64,000 bases of DNA from Pararhodobacter sp. CCB-MM2 (GTDB lineage: Bacteria; Pseudomonadota; Alphaproteobacteria; Rhodobacterales; Rhodobacteraceae). The number at the start of each line of letters is the position of its first letter. The first letter of the stretch is position 1. This document shows positions 1-9,000 of this stretch, piece by piece. A program made the translations under genes and the position numbers. A model generated the notes under the pieces. The model saw only the letters and a program-made list of their open reading frames with translations. It searched no databases and was not told where the DNA came from. The stretch covers positions 434,001 through 498,000 of the forward strand of contig NZ_LRRR01000001.1 in the NCBI RefSeq assembly GCF_001691415.1, in the 5' to 3' direction.

Positions 1-1890
1 CTCTGCTACGACTGGGGCTTCGTCGAAGAGAACAAGGCCGCCGTTGACGAGGCCTTCGCGAACGCCGCGCATGTCACCACTCTGGAGCTGGTCAACCAGC
101 GTCTGGTCGCCAACCCGATGGAGCCCCGCGTGGCCGTCGGCGATTACGACCCGTGGAATGATCAGTCGACGCTCTACACCACCTCGCAGAACCCGCATGT
201 GATCCGCCTCCTGATGGGCGCCTTCGTGCTGGGCATCCCCGAGCACAAGCTGCGCGTCGTCGCGCCGGATGTGGGCGGTGGCTTCGGCTCGAAGATCTTC
301 CACTATGCCGAGGAAGCCTTCTGCACCTTCGCCGCCCGCCAGCTGAAGAAGCCCGTGAAATGGACCTCCTCGCGCTCGGAAGCTTTCCTGTCCGATGCTC
401 AAGGCCGCGACCACGTCACCAAGATGCAGCTCGCGCTCGATGCGGACAACAACTTCACCGCGATCCGGACCGAGACCTACGCCAATATGGGCGCCTATCT
501 CTCGACCTTCGCGCCCTCGGTGCCGACCTGGCTGCACGGCACGCTGATGGCGGGCAATTACAAGACGCCGCTGATCTATGTGAACGTGAAGGCCGTCTTC
601 ACCAACACCGTGCCGGTCGACGCCTATCGCGGTGCAGGCCGTCCCGAGGCGACCTACCAGCTGGAGCGTATCGTCGACAAAGCCGCGCGCGAGCTCGGTG
701 TCGATCCGATCGCCCTTCGCCGTCAGAACTTCATCCAGCCCGACCAGTTCCCCTATGCCACGCCCGTGGCCGTCGAATACGACACCGGGAACTATGACGC
801 GACGATGGACAAGATGCTCGAGGTCGCGGATTACGCCGGCTTCGCCGCCCGCGCCGAAGAGTCGAAGAAACGCGGCAAGCTGCGCGGCTTCGGCATCGCC
901 CATTACATCGAGGCCTGCGGCATCGCGCCGTCGAACCTCGTGGGGCAACTCGGTGCCCGCGCCGGTCTCTACGAATCCGCCACCGTGCGGGTCAATGCGA
1001 CGGGCTCGATCTCGGTCTTCACCGGCTCGCATTCTCATGGTCAGGGTCACGAGACCACCTTCGCGCAGGTCGTCGCCGACATGATCGGCATCGACGCCGG
1101 TCAGGTCGAGATCAACCACGGTGACACCTCGAACACGCCGATGGGCATGGGCACCTATGGCTCGCGCTCGCTGGCGGTCGGCGGCTCGGCACTGGTCAAG
1201 GCCACCAACAAGATCATCAACAAGGCCAAGAAGATCGCCGCCCATCTTCTCGAAGCCGCCGAGGCTGATATCGAGCTGAAGGACGGCAAATTCTCGGTCG
1301 CCGGCACCGACAAGGCGGTGGATTGGGCAGGCGTGACCCTCGCGGCCTATGTCCCCCATAACTACCCGCTGGAATCGATGGAGCCGGGGCTGGAAGAAAC
1401 CGCCTTCTACGACCCGTCGAACTTCACCTACCCCGCCGGCGCCTATGGCTGCGAGCTGGAGGTCGATCCCGAGACCGGCAAGGTCGAGATCCTCGCCTTC
1501 ACGGCAGCGGATGATTTCGGCAATGTGGTCAACCCGATGATCGTCGAGGGTCAGGTCCATGGCGGTCTGGCACAGGGCATCGGGCAGGCGCTGATGGAGA
1601 ATTGCGTCTATGACGCGGACGGCCAGCTCGTCTCGGGCTCGTTCATGGATTACGCCATGCCGCGCGCCGACGATGTGCCGAACTACAAGGTCGACCATTC
1701 CTGCAACACGCCCTGCACGCATAACCCGCTTGGGGTGAAGGGCTGCGGCGAGGCCGGGGCCATCGGCAGCCCGCCTGCCGTCATCAACGGGGTGATCGAC
1801 GCGCTTCAGCGCGGCGGCTACTCACACGTCACCCATATCGACATGCCCGCTTCGCCCTCGCGCGTCTGGGCGGCGATGAACGGCAAGTAA
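1..1890 (+). CDS. coxL: Form II CO-dehydrogenase-like molybdopterin large subunit (5' end outside window)
   Basis: Large, molybdenum-cofactor-binding subunit of the xanthine oxidase/aerobic CO dehydrogenase family. The frame is open from base 1, giving 629 residues; full family members are near 780-810, so about 150-180 N-terminal residues lie upstream. Seen directly: DVGGGFGSK, the active-site loop AYRGAGR at bases 622-642, and [15 protein letters not shown] near the C-terminus with the conserved active-site Glu. AYRGAGR is the form II signature; true CO-oxidising form I enzymes carry AYXCSFR. The order L then M also fits form II (S-L-M) operons rather than form I (M-S-L). CO oxidation is therefore doubtful and the real substrate is unknown. 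A small 2Fe-2S subunit gene probably lies upstream of the window. Confidence 0.93.
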   Translation, partial: LCYDWGFVEENKAAVDEAFANAAHVTTLELVNQRLVANPMEPRVAVGDYDPWNDQSTLYTTSQNPHVIRLLMGAFVLGIPEHKLRVVAPDVGGGFGSKIFHYAEEAFCTFAARQLKKPVKWTSSRSEAFLSDAQGRDHVTKMQLALDADNNFTAIRTETYANMGAYLSTFAPSVPTWLHGTLMAGNYKTPLIYVNVKAVFTNTVPVDAYRGAGRPEATYQLERIVDKAARELGVDPIALRRQNFIQPDQFPYATPVAVEYDTGNYDATMDKMLEVADYAGFAARAEESKKRGKLRGFGIAHYIEACGIAPSNLVGQLGARAGLYESATVRVNATGSISVFTGSHSHGQGHETTFAQVVADMIGIDAGQVEINHGDTSNTPMGMGTYGSRSLAVGGSALVKATNKIINKAKKIAAHLLEAAEADIELKDGKFSVAGTDKAVDWAGVTLAAYVPHNYPLESMEPGLEETAFYDPSNFTYPAGAYGCELEVDPETGKVEILAFTAADDFGNVVNPMIVEGQVHGGLAQGIGQALMENCVYDADGQLVSGSFMDYAMPRADDVPNYKVDHSCNTPCTHNPLGVKGCGEAGAIGSPPAVINGVIDALQRGGYSHVTHIDMPASPSRVWAAMNGK

Positions 1891-1901
1891 GGGAGGTTCG
1901 G

Positions 1902-2690
1902 ATGTATAATTTCGACTTCGTCAAACCCGCCTCCGTGGCGGATGCAGTCGCGGCGCTGGCGGGCGAGGAAGCGCAGCCCCTCTCGGGCGGCATGACCCTC
2001 CTGCCCTCGATGAAGCAGCGCCTCAATGCGCCGGCAACGCTGGTCTCGCTGACCGGCATCGACGCGCTAAAAGGCGTCTGCCGTGAGGGCAACATGCTGG
2101 TGATCGGTGCGGCCACGCCGCATGCCGTCGTCGCCAAGGAGGCCGCCGCCGATTACCCGGCGCTGGCCGCACTGGCGGGGCAGATCGGCGATCCGATGGT
2201 GCGCAACCGGGGCACCATCGGTGGCTCGCTCGCCAACAATGACCCCTCGGCCTGCTACCCCTCGGCCACCCTGGCCTCGGGCGCGACGATCGTCACCAAC
2301 ACGCGCGAGATCGCGGCGGATGACTTCTTTCAGGGCATGTTCTCGACCGCATTGCATGAGGGCGAGATCATCACCGCGGTGAAGTTCCCGATCCCCGAGA
2401 AGGCCGCCTATGCCAAGTTCATGCAACCGGCCTCGCGCTTCGCGCTGACCGGCGCCTTCGTCGCGAAATACGCGGACGGGGTGCGGGTGGCGATCACCGG
2501 CGCCTCGGAAGGTGGCGTGTTCCGCTGGTCCGAGGGCGAGGCGGCGTTGTCGTCCAACTTCTCGGCCGAGGCACTGAACGGGCTGTCGGCCTCGGCGGAC
2601 GGGATGATCGGCGATCTGCACGGCACGCCGGACTACCGCGCGCATCTGGTGGGGGTGATGACCCGCCGGGCGGTGGCCGCGGCGCACTGA
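1902..2690 (+). CDS. coxM: FAD-binding medium subunit of form II CO-dehydrogenase-like enzyme
   Basis: 262-residue flavoprotein subunit that passes electrons from the Fe-S subunit to an acceptor. Seen: the FAD/pyrophosphate motif LSGGMTLLPS near residues 27-36 and TIGGSLANNDP near residues 106-116, both in the usual positions of the CoxM/CutM family, followed by a C-terminal CODH_FAD_C-like domain. It starts 11 bp after coxL with a good ribosome binding site (GGGAGG), so the two are in one operon, and a rho-independent terminator follows within 25 bp. It is the last structural subunit of the complex; no maturation genes (coxD/E/F-like) follow. Confidence 0.93.
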   Translation: MYNFDFVKPASVADAVAALAGEEAQPLSGGMTLLPSMKQRLNAPATLVSLTGIDALKGVCREGNMLVIGAATPHAVVAKEAAADYPALAALAGQIGDPMVRNRGTIGGSLANNDPSACYPSATLASGATIVTNTREIAADDFFQGMFSTALHEGEIITAVKFPIPEKAAYAKFMQPASRFALTGAFVAKYADGVRVAITGASEGGVFRWSEGEAALSSNFSAEALNGLSASADGMIGDLHGTPDYRAHLVGVMTRRAVAAAH

Positions 2691-2712
2691 AGCGTGAATG
2701 TCAGACGATGAG

Positions 2713-2738
2713 AAGGGGCTCTGCGGGGCCCCTTTTCC
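2713..2738 (+). terminator. Rho-independent terminator of cox operon
   Basis: Stem AAGGGGC (2713-2719) pairs with GCCCCTT (2728-2734) around an 8-nt loop and runs into a short T tract. It lies 22 bp after the coxM stop. Confidence 0.8.
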
Positions 2739-2747
2739 TATGCCGGT

Positions 2748-2878
2748 GAGGCGTTTCGCCCTGGTCCCGAGCGCCTTCGGCGCGCGGATCTGCGGGCGAC
2801 CAAGAAAGGGGGCATTCTGCCCCCCTCGCCCAGCGGGCTCACCCCCTTGAGGATATTTGTGGAGTAAAGATGAGGGGG
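2748..2878 (+). repeat. Composite intergenic repeat, copy A
   Basis: About 130 bp with three parts: a GTTTCGCCC/GGGCGACC section, a GGGGGCA-TTC-TGCCCCC hairpin (around 2808-2825), and a core at 2842-2877 reading ACCCCCTTGAGGATATTT then GGAGTAAAGATGAGGGG. The same parts in the same order occur at 59455-59572, and the core recurs at 59612-59640 (reversed), with degenerate cores at 11368 and 63211. No reading frame of interest spans it. The section before it (2739-2747) and after it (2879-2933) holds only the leader of the next gene. Confidence 0.75.
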
Positions 2879-2933
2879 ACGGGCTTTCCGGCGGACGCGG
2901 GCGCGTTATGTTGCGCGCAAACGGAGGCATGGC

Positions 2934-3323
2934 GTGTTCAGGATTTTGTGGACGATTGGCGGCGGGCTGGCGCTGGCGGTGGGAATCGCCGGCATCGTGC
3001 TGCCCTTGGTGCCGACCACGCCGCTGCTGCTGCTCGCCGCCTTCTGCTTCGCGCGCTCATCGCCGCGATTGGAGATGTGGCTGGTCGAGCATCCGCGCTT
3101 CGGGCCGCCCATTCGTGACTGGCGGGCCGAGGGCGCGATCTCGTCACGTGCGAAGACCATGGCGCTGGTGGCGATTGCTGCGACCTTCCTTTTGAGCGTG
3201 TTCCTGCAGTTGCCGGGGCGCGTCCTTGCGATTCAGGCGGTGACCCTGGGGGCGGTGACGCTGTTCATCCTGACCCGTCCGAGCCCGCGCGCCCTGCCCG
3301 TGTCGCGCGATCCCGACGCTTGA
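2934..3323 (+). CDS. DUF454 (YbaN) family inner-membrane protein
   Basis: 129-residue membrane protein of the DUF454/YbaN family, whose molecular role is not established. Seen: N-terminal hydrophobic helix (about residues 4-28, GGGLALAVGIAGIVLPLVP), the family-typical TTPLLLLAAFCFARSSPR stretch, and two further hydrophobic segments at about 75-112. GTG is the start because GGAGG sits 6 bp upstream, and no better start fits. It precedes the TRAP transporter by 57 bp and could be transcribed with it, but nothing links the functions. Confidence 0.88.
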   Translation: MFRILWTIGGGLALAVGIAGIVLPLVPTTPLLLLAAFCFARSSPRLEMWLVEHPRFGPPIRDWRAEGAISSRAKTMALVAIAATFLLSVFLQLPGRVLAIQAVTLGAVTLFILTRPSPRALPVSRDPDA

Positions 3324-3380
3324 CACTTGGCGCCCGGCGGCGTTCTGTGGCCGCGCTGTGCAACGCCGGGGGGACGGGCA

Positions 3381-3881
3381 TTGATCAAGGGATTTCTGAC
3401 GCTTGCGCGCTGGCTTGACCGGCTGACTCTGTGGCTGGCGATGGCGGCGGGCGGGATCCTCGTGATCATGGTGCTGGTCAATGTCGTGCTGCGCTATGGC
3501 TTTGGGACCGGCTCGATCAAGATGCAGGACCTTGCCGCCTATGCCTTCGCCGTCTTGCTGATCCTGGCCGTGCCCTTGTGCCATGCCCGCGGCGGGCATG
3601 TCCGTGTCGAGGTCCTGTCCGAGCGTCTGCCGGCGCGCTATCTGCGCAGCGCCGATGCGCTGGCCTGGTTGTTCTTCCTCGCGCCGATCTTCGCGCTGAT
3701 CGTCTGGGCCGGCTGGGGCGATGTCCTGTTCTCCTGGCAGATTGCCGAGGGTTCGACCACGCCGGGCGGGTTGGGTGGGATGTATCTGGTCAAGAGCGCC
3801 CTGCCCCTCGCCGCCGTCTTGATGATCATTCAGGGGCTGGCACAGGTGCTGTCGCCTGCGGCGCGTGAGGTGGAGGCATGA
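3381..3881 (+). CDS. TRAP transporter small permease (DctQ family)
   Basis: Small membrane subunit of a tripartite ATP-independent periplasmic transporter, 166 residues with four predicted helices (about 15-38, 52-72, 92-115, 130-152). The DctQ-typical segment after helix 1 (VLRYGF) and the CHARGGHVRVEVL stretch are present. I choose TTG at 3381 because a G-rich Shine-Dalgarno (3368-3374) lies 7 bp upstream and the protein then begins directly before helix 1; an in-frame upstream TTG at 3327 would add 18 unlikely residues. It overlaps the large permease by 4 bp (ATGA), so translation is coupled. Confidence 0.88.
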   Translation: MIKGFLTLARWLDRLTLWLAMAAGGILVIMVLVNVVLRYGFGTGSIKMQDLAAYAFAVLLILAVPLCHARGGHVRVEVLSERLPARYLRSADALAWLFFLAPIFALIVWAGWGDVLFSWQIAEGSTTPGGLGGMYLVKSALPLAAVLMIIQGLAQVLSPAAREVEA

Positions 3882-5419
3882 GCGGCCAGGAGTGGATGCT
3901 GATCCTCCTCTTCGTCGGGCTCTTCGCCGGCATCCTGTCAGGCATCCCCGCCATGCTGGCGATTGCCGGCGTGCCCTTCGTGCTGGCGGTGATCGGCGCG
4001 CAGTTCGACCTGTTCAACATCGCCTTCCTGTCGAATTTCCCGGCCCGCGTGCTGGGGGTGATGAACAACACCCTGCTGATGGCCGTGCCCTTGTTCGTGC
4101 TGATGGGCGTGTTTCTGGAACGCGCGCAGCTGGCCGAGCGGATGCTTCGGGTGCTGGCGCGCCTTCTGGGCGGCTCGCCCCTCGGGATGGCGCTGGCGGT
4201 GCTGGCGTTCAGCACGATCATCGCCGCCTCGACCGGGATCATCGGCGCGACCATCGTCATGCTGGTGATGATCGCCCTGACGCCGATGCTGGATTCGGGC
4301 GTGCCGAAGCGGCAGGCCGCGGGGCTGATCTGTGCGGCGGGGACGCTGGGGCAGATCATCCCGCCCTCGATCCTGCTGGTGCTTCTGGGCGACCAGATCG
4401 GCAATACCTACCTTGAGGCCCAACAGCGCGCGGGGAATTTCGCGCCGATGCCGGTCTCGGTTGCGGACCTGTTCGCGGGCTCGCTGGTGCCGGGGCTGAC
4501 GCTGGTGGGCCTCTATGCCCTCTGGCTGCTGATCACCCTGCGCCCCGGTCGCGCGAAGTCCGTCACCGCGCATGAGCCGGTGTCGATGGCCGAGATCCTG
4601 TTCACCTTCCTGCCGCCCCTGCTGCTGATCCTTGCGGTGCTGGGCTCGATCCTCGGCGGGATTGCCACGGCAACCGAGGCCGCGGGGCTCGGCGCCGTCG
4701 GGGCCGGTCTGATGGCCGCCTTCACCACCACCCGCGCGACTTGGGAGCGGGCGCTGATCGGCATCGCCGGACTGTCGGCCTTTGCCCTCGTGGCGCTGCG
4801 GATCGCGGGATACGGACGCGCCGGGGCCGATACGCTGGCGGGCCTGCTGGGCATTCTGGCCGCCTGCCTGCTGGCGCTGGGCGTGCTGGTCGCCTTGTGG
4901 CGCCTGATCGCGGGGCGGATGATGAGCCCGGCGATGGTCGAGACGATCAAGATTTCGGGCATGGTGTTCGGCATCGTCATCGCCGCGTCGATGCTGTCGC
5001 TGGTCTTCCGGGGCTTCGGCGGCGAGCGCGCCGTTGAACACCTGATGCGCGAATTCCCCGGCGGCGAGATGGGCGCGCTGATGGCGGTGATGGTGATCGT
5101 GTTCCTCTTGGGCTTCATCCTTGAAGCCGTGGAGATCATCTACATCGTTGTGCCGCTGCTGGGGCCGGCCGTGCTGTCGGGCGACATTTCGCCCGTCTGG
5201 TTCGCCGTCCTGATGGCCATGAACCTGCAAACCAGCTTCCTGACCCCGCCTTTCGGCTTTGCCCTGTTCTATTTCCGCTCGGTCGCGCCGCCGGGCATCA
5301 CGACGATGGACATCTATCGTGGCGTGGTGCCTTTTGTTCTGATCCAGATCCTGGCAGTGGCCCTCGTTTTCCTGTTCCCGGCACTGGCCACCTGGCTGCC
5401 GACTTTGATGTTCAACTGA
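3878..5419 (+). CDS. TRAP transporter large permease (DctM family)
   Basis: Catalytic membrane subunit of the TRAP transporter, driving sodium- or proton-coupled uptake of an organic acid-type solute. At 513 residues it is longer than the common 425-440; the extra length is in the middle (about residues 210-350), where added hydrophobic helices and a short cytoplasmic-looking segment are seen. Family features include the N-terminal GIPAMLAIAGVPF and the QIIPPSILLVLLGDQIG stretch that helps form the substrate/ion site, repeated in related form near the C-terminus (QTSFLTPPFGFALFY). It is coupled to the small permease by ATGA overlap and followed 13 bp later by the binding protein. Confidence 0.92.
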   Translation: MSGQEWMLILLFVGLFAGILSGIPAMLAIAGVPFVLAVIGAQFDLFNIAFLSNFPARVLGVMNNTLLMAVPLFVLMGVFLERAQLAERMLRVLARLLGGSPLGMALAVLAFSTIIAASTGIIGATIVMLVMIALTPMLDSGVPKRQAAGLICAAGTLGQIIPPSILLVLLGDQIGNTYLEAQQRAGNFAPMPVSVADLFAGSLVPGLTLVGLYALWLLITLRPGRAKSVTAHEPVSMAEILFTFLPPLLLILAVLGSILGGIATATEAAGLGAVGAGLMAAFTTTRATWERALIGIAGLSAFALVALRIAGYGRAGADTLAGLLGILAACLLALGVLVALWRLIAGRMMSPAMVETIKISGMVFGIVIAASMLSLVFRGFGGERAVEHLMREFPGGEMGALMAVMVIVFLLGFILEAVEIIYIVVPLLGPAVLSGDISPVWFAVLMAMNLQTSFLTPPFGFALFYFRSVAPPGITTMDIYRGVVPFVLIQILAVALVFLFPALATWLPTLMFN

Positions 5420-5432
5420 GGAGGATTCCACC

Positions 5433-6494
5433 ATGGAACGCAGAACTTTCCTGAAGGGTAGCGCCGGTATCGCCGCCGGCGGCGCGCTGGCCGCCCCCGC
5501 GCTGGCACAAGAGCGCATCGAATGGGACATGCCCTCGTCCTTCCCCAAGGCCGCGCCGGGCGTCGGCACCAACTCGACCCGTTTCGCCGAGCTGGTGGAG
5601 CAGATGTCGGGCGGCCGCATGGTCATCACCGTCTATGGCGCGGGTGAGCTGGTGCCCCCCTTCGCCGTGGAAGACGCGGTGCAGGCGGGCAACGTGCCCA
5701 TCGGCCACGGCACGCCCTATTACGCGGCCTCGAAGACCGCCGCCGCGCATTGGTTCACCGGCGTGCCCTTCGGCCTGACCGCGACCGAGCATTACGCCTG
5801 GCTGAAATGGGGCGGCGGCCAAGAGATCTGGGACGAGATCTATGCCGAGCGCAACCTGAAGCCCTTCTATTCGGGCAACTCGGGCACGCAGGCTGGCGGC
5901 TGGTTCAAGAACCGCATCGAGAGCCTCGCCGATCTGCAGGGCCTCAACATGCGCATCGCCGGTCTGGGCGGCGAGATGATGCGCAAGCTCGGCGTGAACG
6001 CGATCCTGATGCCCGCGACCGAGATCTTCACCTCGCTGCAATCGGGCGCCATCGACGCGGCCGAATGGGTCGGCCCGCTGCTGGATCAGGCCTTCGGTCT
6101 GCAGCGCATCACCAACCTGTGCTACACGCCGGCCTATGCCGAGCCGGGTGCCGCCCTGCAGGTCGTCGTCAACACCGAAGCCTTCGCCGGTCTGTCCGAT
6201 GACCTGAAGGCGATCATCGAAGCGGCGGCCATGCAGGCCTCGATGGAGACGCTGGGCCAGTTCGACTACATGAACGTGGGCGCCATGGCCTCGCTGGAAG
6301 AAGCGGGTGTCGAGTTCCTCGAATTCCCGGCGGACGTGCTGGACGGCATGAAATCGGCTTGGGAAGAGGTCAAAGAAGAGCAGCGCGGCGCTTCGGCCGA
6401 CGCCGCCCGCGTGCTGGAAAGCTACGAGGCCTTCCGCAGCGGCGCTGTCGCCTATGCCAATGCCTTCCAGGGCCGCTATACCGCGAACCGCTGA
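5433..6494 (+). CDS. TRAP transporter substrate-binding protein (DctP family, TakP-like)
   Basis: 353-residue periplasmic receptor. The N-terminus is a twin-arginine signal (RRTFLKG, hydrophobic stretch, cleavage near APALAQ, residue 25). GGWFKNRI and EWVGP are motifs of the 2-oxoacid/lactate/mannitol branch of DctP proteins that includes Rhodobacter TakP; the Trp/Arg-equivalent positions in that branch contact a carboxylate plus cation. A mono-carboxylate or 2-oxo acid substrate is therefore a reasonable inference but not shown. GGAGGA lies 9 bp before ATG. It is the last gene of the operon, followed by a strong terminator. Having the receptor last, after Q and M, is a common alternative order. 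Confidence 0.92.
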   Translation: MERRTFLKGSAGIAAGGALAAPALAQERIEWDMPSSFPKAAPGVGTNSTRFAELVEQMSGGRMVITVYGAGELVPPFAVEDAVQAGNVPIGHGTPYYAASKTAAAHWFTGVPFGLTATEHYAWLKWGGGQEIWDEIYAERNLKPFYSGNSGTQAGGWFKNRIESLADLQGLNMRIAGLGGEMMRKLGVNAILMPATEIFTSLQSGAIDAAEWVGPLLDQAFGLQRITNLCYTPAYAEPGAALQVVVNTEAFAGLSDDLKAIIEAAAMQASMETLGQFDYMNVGAMASLEEAGVEFLEFPADVLDGMKSAWEEVKEEQRGASADAARVLESYEAFRSGAVAYANAFQGRYTANR

Positions 6495-6516
6495 GGTCTA
6501 TGCGGATCGATTGTGG

Positions 6517-6543
6517 AAGGGGGGCTTCGCGGCCCCCCTTTTC
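6517..6543 (+). terminator. Rho-independent terminator of TRAP operon
   Basis: Perfect 9-bp stem AAGGGGGGC (6517-6525) with GCCCCCCTT (6532-6540), TTCGCG loop and T tract. It abuts the stop codon of the opposing MFS gene. Confidence 0.9.
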
Positions 6544-7685
6544 TATGCCCGTTTCACCAGCGGCGGGATGGCCAGCGCCGCCAGTGCCAGGATCAAGGCG
6601 ATCAGGCCGAAGGACAGACGCAGCCCGGCGTGTTCGGCCACCAGCCCCAACACCGGCGGCCCCATGAAGTACCCCAGATAGCCCAGCACCGTGGCCCTCG
6701 CGATCGCGCGCGAGCGGGTCTCGTGCGTCGTGGCCCGGCCGATCAGGACCAAGGTCGTCGGCACCACGACCGAGGCCCCCAGCCCCATCACAGCAAAGCC
6801 CAGATAGGCCCAACCGGGCGAGACGGCGCTGGCCACCACGACCACGCCCGCCAAGGCCACGGCCAGCCCGCCGGACAGCAGCCAACGCTGGCGCATCCGG
6901 TGGCCGAAAGCCTGCGCGGTCAGCCGCCCGAAGCCCATGGTCACCGCCATCAGCGCCGGGGCCAAGGATCCCGCTCCCAAGGCGCCGCCTAATTCCCGTT
7001 CCACGAACAGCGCGGACCAGGCCTCGACCGCGTTCTCGGCCATCAGGCCGGCGAGGATCAGCGCGCCACCCAAAAGCGGCGCCAGCCCCAGCGCCACGCG
7101 CTCCCGGCCCCGCGCGCGCTCCAGCCCCTCGATCCGGCCGTCGCGCTCATAGGCCATCAGCGCCAAGACTACGACCGCCAGAGCTCCGGTGCCCAGAATG
7201 GCCGTCACGCTCCAGCCTGCCGCGCGCGCGACGCCTGTCAGCACCGCCGCCGCCGCGAAGCCCAGCGAATAGAGCCCGTGGTTGAGGCTCATCAGGCTCT
7301 CGCCCCGCTGCGCCTCGATGGCCGAGAGGCGCGCGTTCATCAAGACGTCAAGCGCCCCGCTGGCCATGCCCATGCCCATCAGCGCCAGCACGAAGGGCAA
7401 AGGCCCCTCGGCCAGCCCCATCACCGCCAGCGACACGCCCATCAGCAGCCCGAACCCCGGCAGCGCCGCCCGCCCAAGGGCGGAGCCGAACAGCGGCGTC
7501 AGGCTCATCATGGTGATCGCCGCGACCGAGCCCCAGATCAGCAACAGCCCCATCGTGCCGTCACTCACCCCGAGGCCCGCCTTCACATCCGGCATCGCCG
7601 CCATGAAGCTGCCCCAGACGAGGCCCATGCCGACAAAGCAGGCCAGTGGCCCGCGCGAGGCGCGAAGTTGCGGGAGGATCGACAT
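6543..7685 (-). CDS. MFS transporter, YbjJ-like
   Basis: 380-residue major facilitator permease with about 12 hydrophobic helices. The stretches MNARLSAIE and LNHGLYSLGFA after the fourth helix resemble the YbjJ/fucose-permease-like group of MFS proteins. No substrate can be read from the sequence; efflux or sugar-related roles are both possible. A short AAAGG precedes the ATG. It is a single-gene unit, convergent with the TRAP operon and divergent from rplY. Confidence 0.87.
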   Translation of the reverse strand: MSILPQLRASRGPLACFVGMGLVWGSFMAAMPDVKAGLGVSDGTMGLLLIWGSVAAITMMSLTPLFGSALGRAALPGFGLLMGVSLAVMGLAEGPLPFVLALMGMGMASGALDVLMNARLSAIEAQRGESLMSLNHGLYSLGFAAAAVLTGVARAAGWSVTAILGTGALAVVVLALMAYERDGRIEGLERARGRERVALGLAPLLGGALILAGLMAENAVEAWSALFVERELGGALGAGSLAPALMAVTMGFGRLTAQAFGHRMRQRWLLSGGLAVALAGVVVVASAVSPGWAYLGFAVMGLGASVVVPTTLVLIGRATTHETRSRAIARATVLGYLGYFMGPPVLGLVAEHAGLRLSFGLIALILALAALAIPPLVKRA

Positions 7686-7871
7686 TCAGGAACCTTTCGG
7701 GCAGGTTGTGCAGGCAACCACGGCCCGCCGGCAAGGTCCAGAGCCCGCCTGCCCGCGACGGCCCAAGTTTCCGCTTCCCTTCCTCACCGCGCTGGGGTAT
7801 GGCCAGCCCCGCTGTGCATCCACCCTTGGAGGGGCATGGCCAGATGAAACCTAATTTTGTGGAGAACCGAT

Positions 7872-8492
7872 ATGGCTGGTGAGATCCAGGATCTGATCGC
7901 TGAGGTCCGGACGGGGTCGGGCAAGGGGGCCGCTCGTCAATCTCGTCGTGATGGCAAGGTGCCCGGCGTCCTGTATGGCGGCGGCGTTGACCCGATCAAC
8001 ATCGACTTCAACTTCAACTACCTGTTGAAGAAGCTGAAGCAAGGCCGCTTCCTGTCGCAGCTGTGGAACCTCAAGGTCGAGGGTCAGGAAGACGTCCGCG
8101 TGATCGCGCGCGCCGTCCAGCGCGACGTCGTGAAGGACCTGCCGACTCACGTCGACCTGATGCGCCTGCGTCGCACCTCGCGCATCAACCTGTTCGTGCA
8201 CGTGGAATTCGAAAACCACGCTGCTTGCCCGGGCCTGAAAAAAGGCGGCACGCTGGTTGTCGTGCGTCCGGACGTCGAACTGAACGTTCTGGCTGGTGAC
8301 ATCCCCGAGAAGCTGACGGTCGACCTGTCGGGCAAGCAGATCGGCGACACCATCCACATCAACGACATCGTCCTGCCGGAAGGCGCGAAAGCGACCATCC
8401 AGCGGAACTTCGTGATCGCGAACATCGCGGCCCCGTCGGGCCTGCGCTCGTCCGAGAACGAAGAAGGCGACGAGGCTGCCGCCGAGGAGTAA
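7872..8492 (+). CDS. rplY: 50S ribosomal protein L25/general stress protein Ctc
   Basis: 206-residue bL25 of the long CTC type: N-terminal 5S-rRNA-binding domain (residues 1-95, with [21 protein letters not shown]) plus the C-terminal TL5 beta domain (about 100-190) and a short acidic tail. It binds 5S rRNA in the large subunit. ATG at 7872 is preceded by GGAG at 7861; an in-frame upstream TTG at 7857 lacks one. A strong terminator follows. rplY close to pth (here 1.1 kb downstream) is a common bacterial arrangement, here split by two unrelated genes. Confidence 0.97.
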   Translation: MAGEIQDLIAEVRTGSGKGAARQSRRDGKVPGVLYGGGVDPINIDFNFNYLLKKLKQGRFLSQLWNLKVEGQEDVRVIARAVQRDVVKDLPTHVDLMRLRRTSRINLFVHVEFENHAACPGLKKGGTLVVVRPDVELNVLAGDIPEKLTVDLSGKQIGDTIHINDIVLPEGAKATIQRNFVIANIAAPSGLRSSENEEGDEAAAEE

Positions 8493-8520
8493 TCCTCGCG
8501 GCCCTCGGGCTCGTTTCGAA

Positions 8521-8549
8521 ACCCCGCCCCTCACCGGGCGGGGTTTTTC
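8521..8549 (+). terminator. Rho-independent terminator of rplY
   Basis: 10-bp stem AACCCCGCCC (8521-8530) with GGGCGGGGTT (8537-8546) and TTTTT. It may also serve the opposing gene ending at 8573. Confidence 0.92.
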
Positions 8550-8572
8550 GTTGTCCGATCAGGGAGTGCGCG

Positions 8573-8827
8573 TCAGTGGTTGCGAAGGGCCTCGATCAGC
8601 TCGCCCTTGTCCATCGCCGAGCGTCCGTCGATGCCGATCTCCTGCGCGCGGTCGTAAAGCGCGTCGCGCGTCCACTCCTCATAGGGCGGGGCCTTGCCGC
8701 CCTTTTCCGAGGGATGCATGTCCGGATTGGCCTTCGCGTTCGAGATCCGCGCGGCCTTCTCCTTGCTCATGCCCTTGTCGCGCAGGGTCTCATAGAGGTC
8801 TTCGTCCTTCAGGCTGGGATTGGCCAT
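8573..8827 (-). CDS. Small Rho-N/SAP-like protein (DUF7218-type)
   Basis: 84-residue soluble, charged protein. The N-terminal part (SLKDEDLYETLRDKGMSKEK, AARISNA) and the C-terminal part (WTRDALYDRAQEIGIDGRS, then MDKGELIEAL) match the pattern of small proteins with a Rho-termination-factor N-terminal (SAP-like helix-extended-helix) module. Such modules bind nucleic acids in other proteins; the role here is unknown. AGGAG lies 11 bp upstream of the ATG. It is a single gene convergent with rplY. Confidence 0.8.
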   Translation of the reverse strand: MANPSLKDEDLYETLRDKGMSKEKAARISNAKANPDMHPSEKGGKAPPYEEWTRDALYDRAQEIGIDGRSAMDKGELIEALRNH

Positions 8828-9000
8828 GATGCCGGCTCCTGTCTTGATGGCGTTTGCAAACCAACCTGACAGCCCGAGGCCCGGTTCCCCGGGGTGACGG
8901 AAACCCGCCGATCGGTGGGCAGATAGCAGGAAGGTGACTTGCTCCAGCCAAGGCTCCTCGCGCAGGCTTCCGGCGCGCCCGAACAGACCGGAAATGCCCG

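Noticed and set aside
3938..5629. Very long open frame on the minus strand opposite the TRAP permease
   Set aside because: GC-rich shadow frame with His/Gln/Arg-rich, low-complexity sequence; the plus-strand gene has clear membrane-transporter features. The same applies to 12592-14187 (+), 32405-33913 (+), 33556-35145 (+), 47578-49674 (-) and 61643-63079 (-).
8976..9000. Upstream extension of the secreted protein at 9001
   Set aside because: ATG 9001 directly opens a good signal peptide; earlier starts would bury it.
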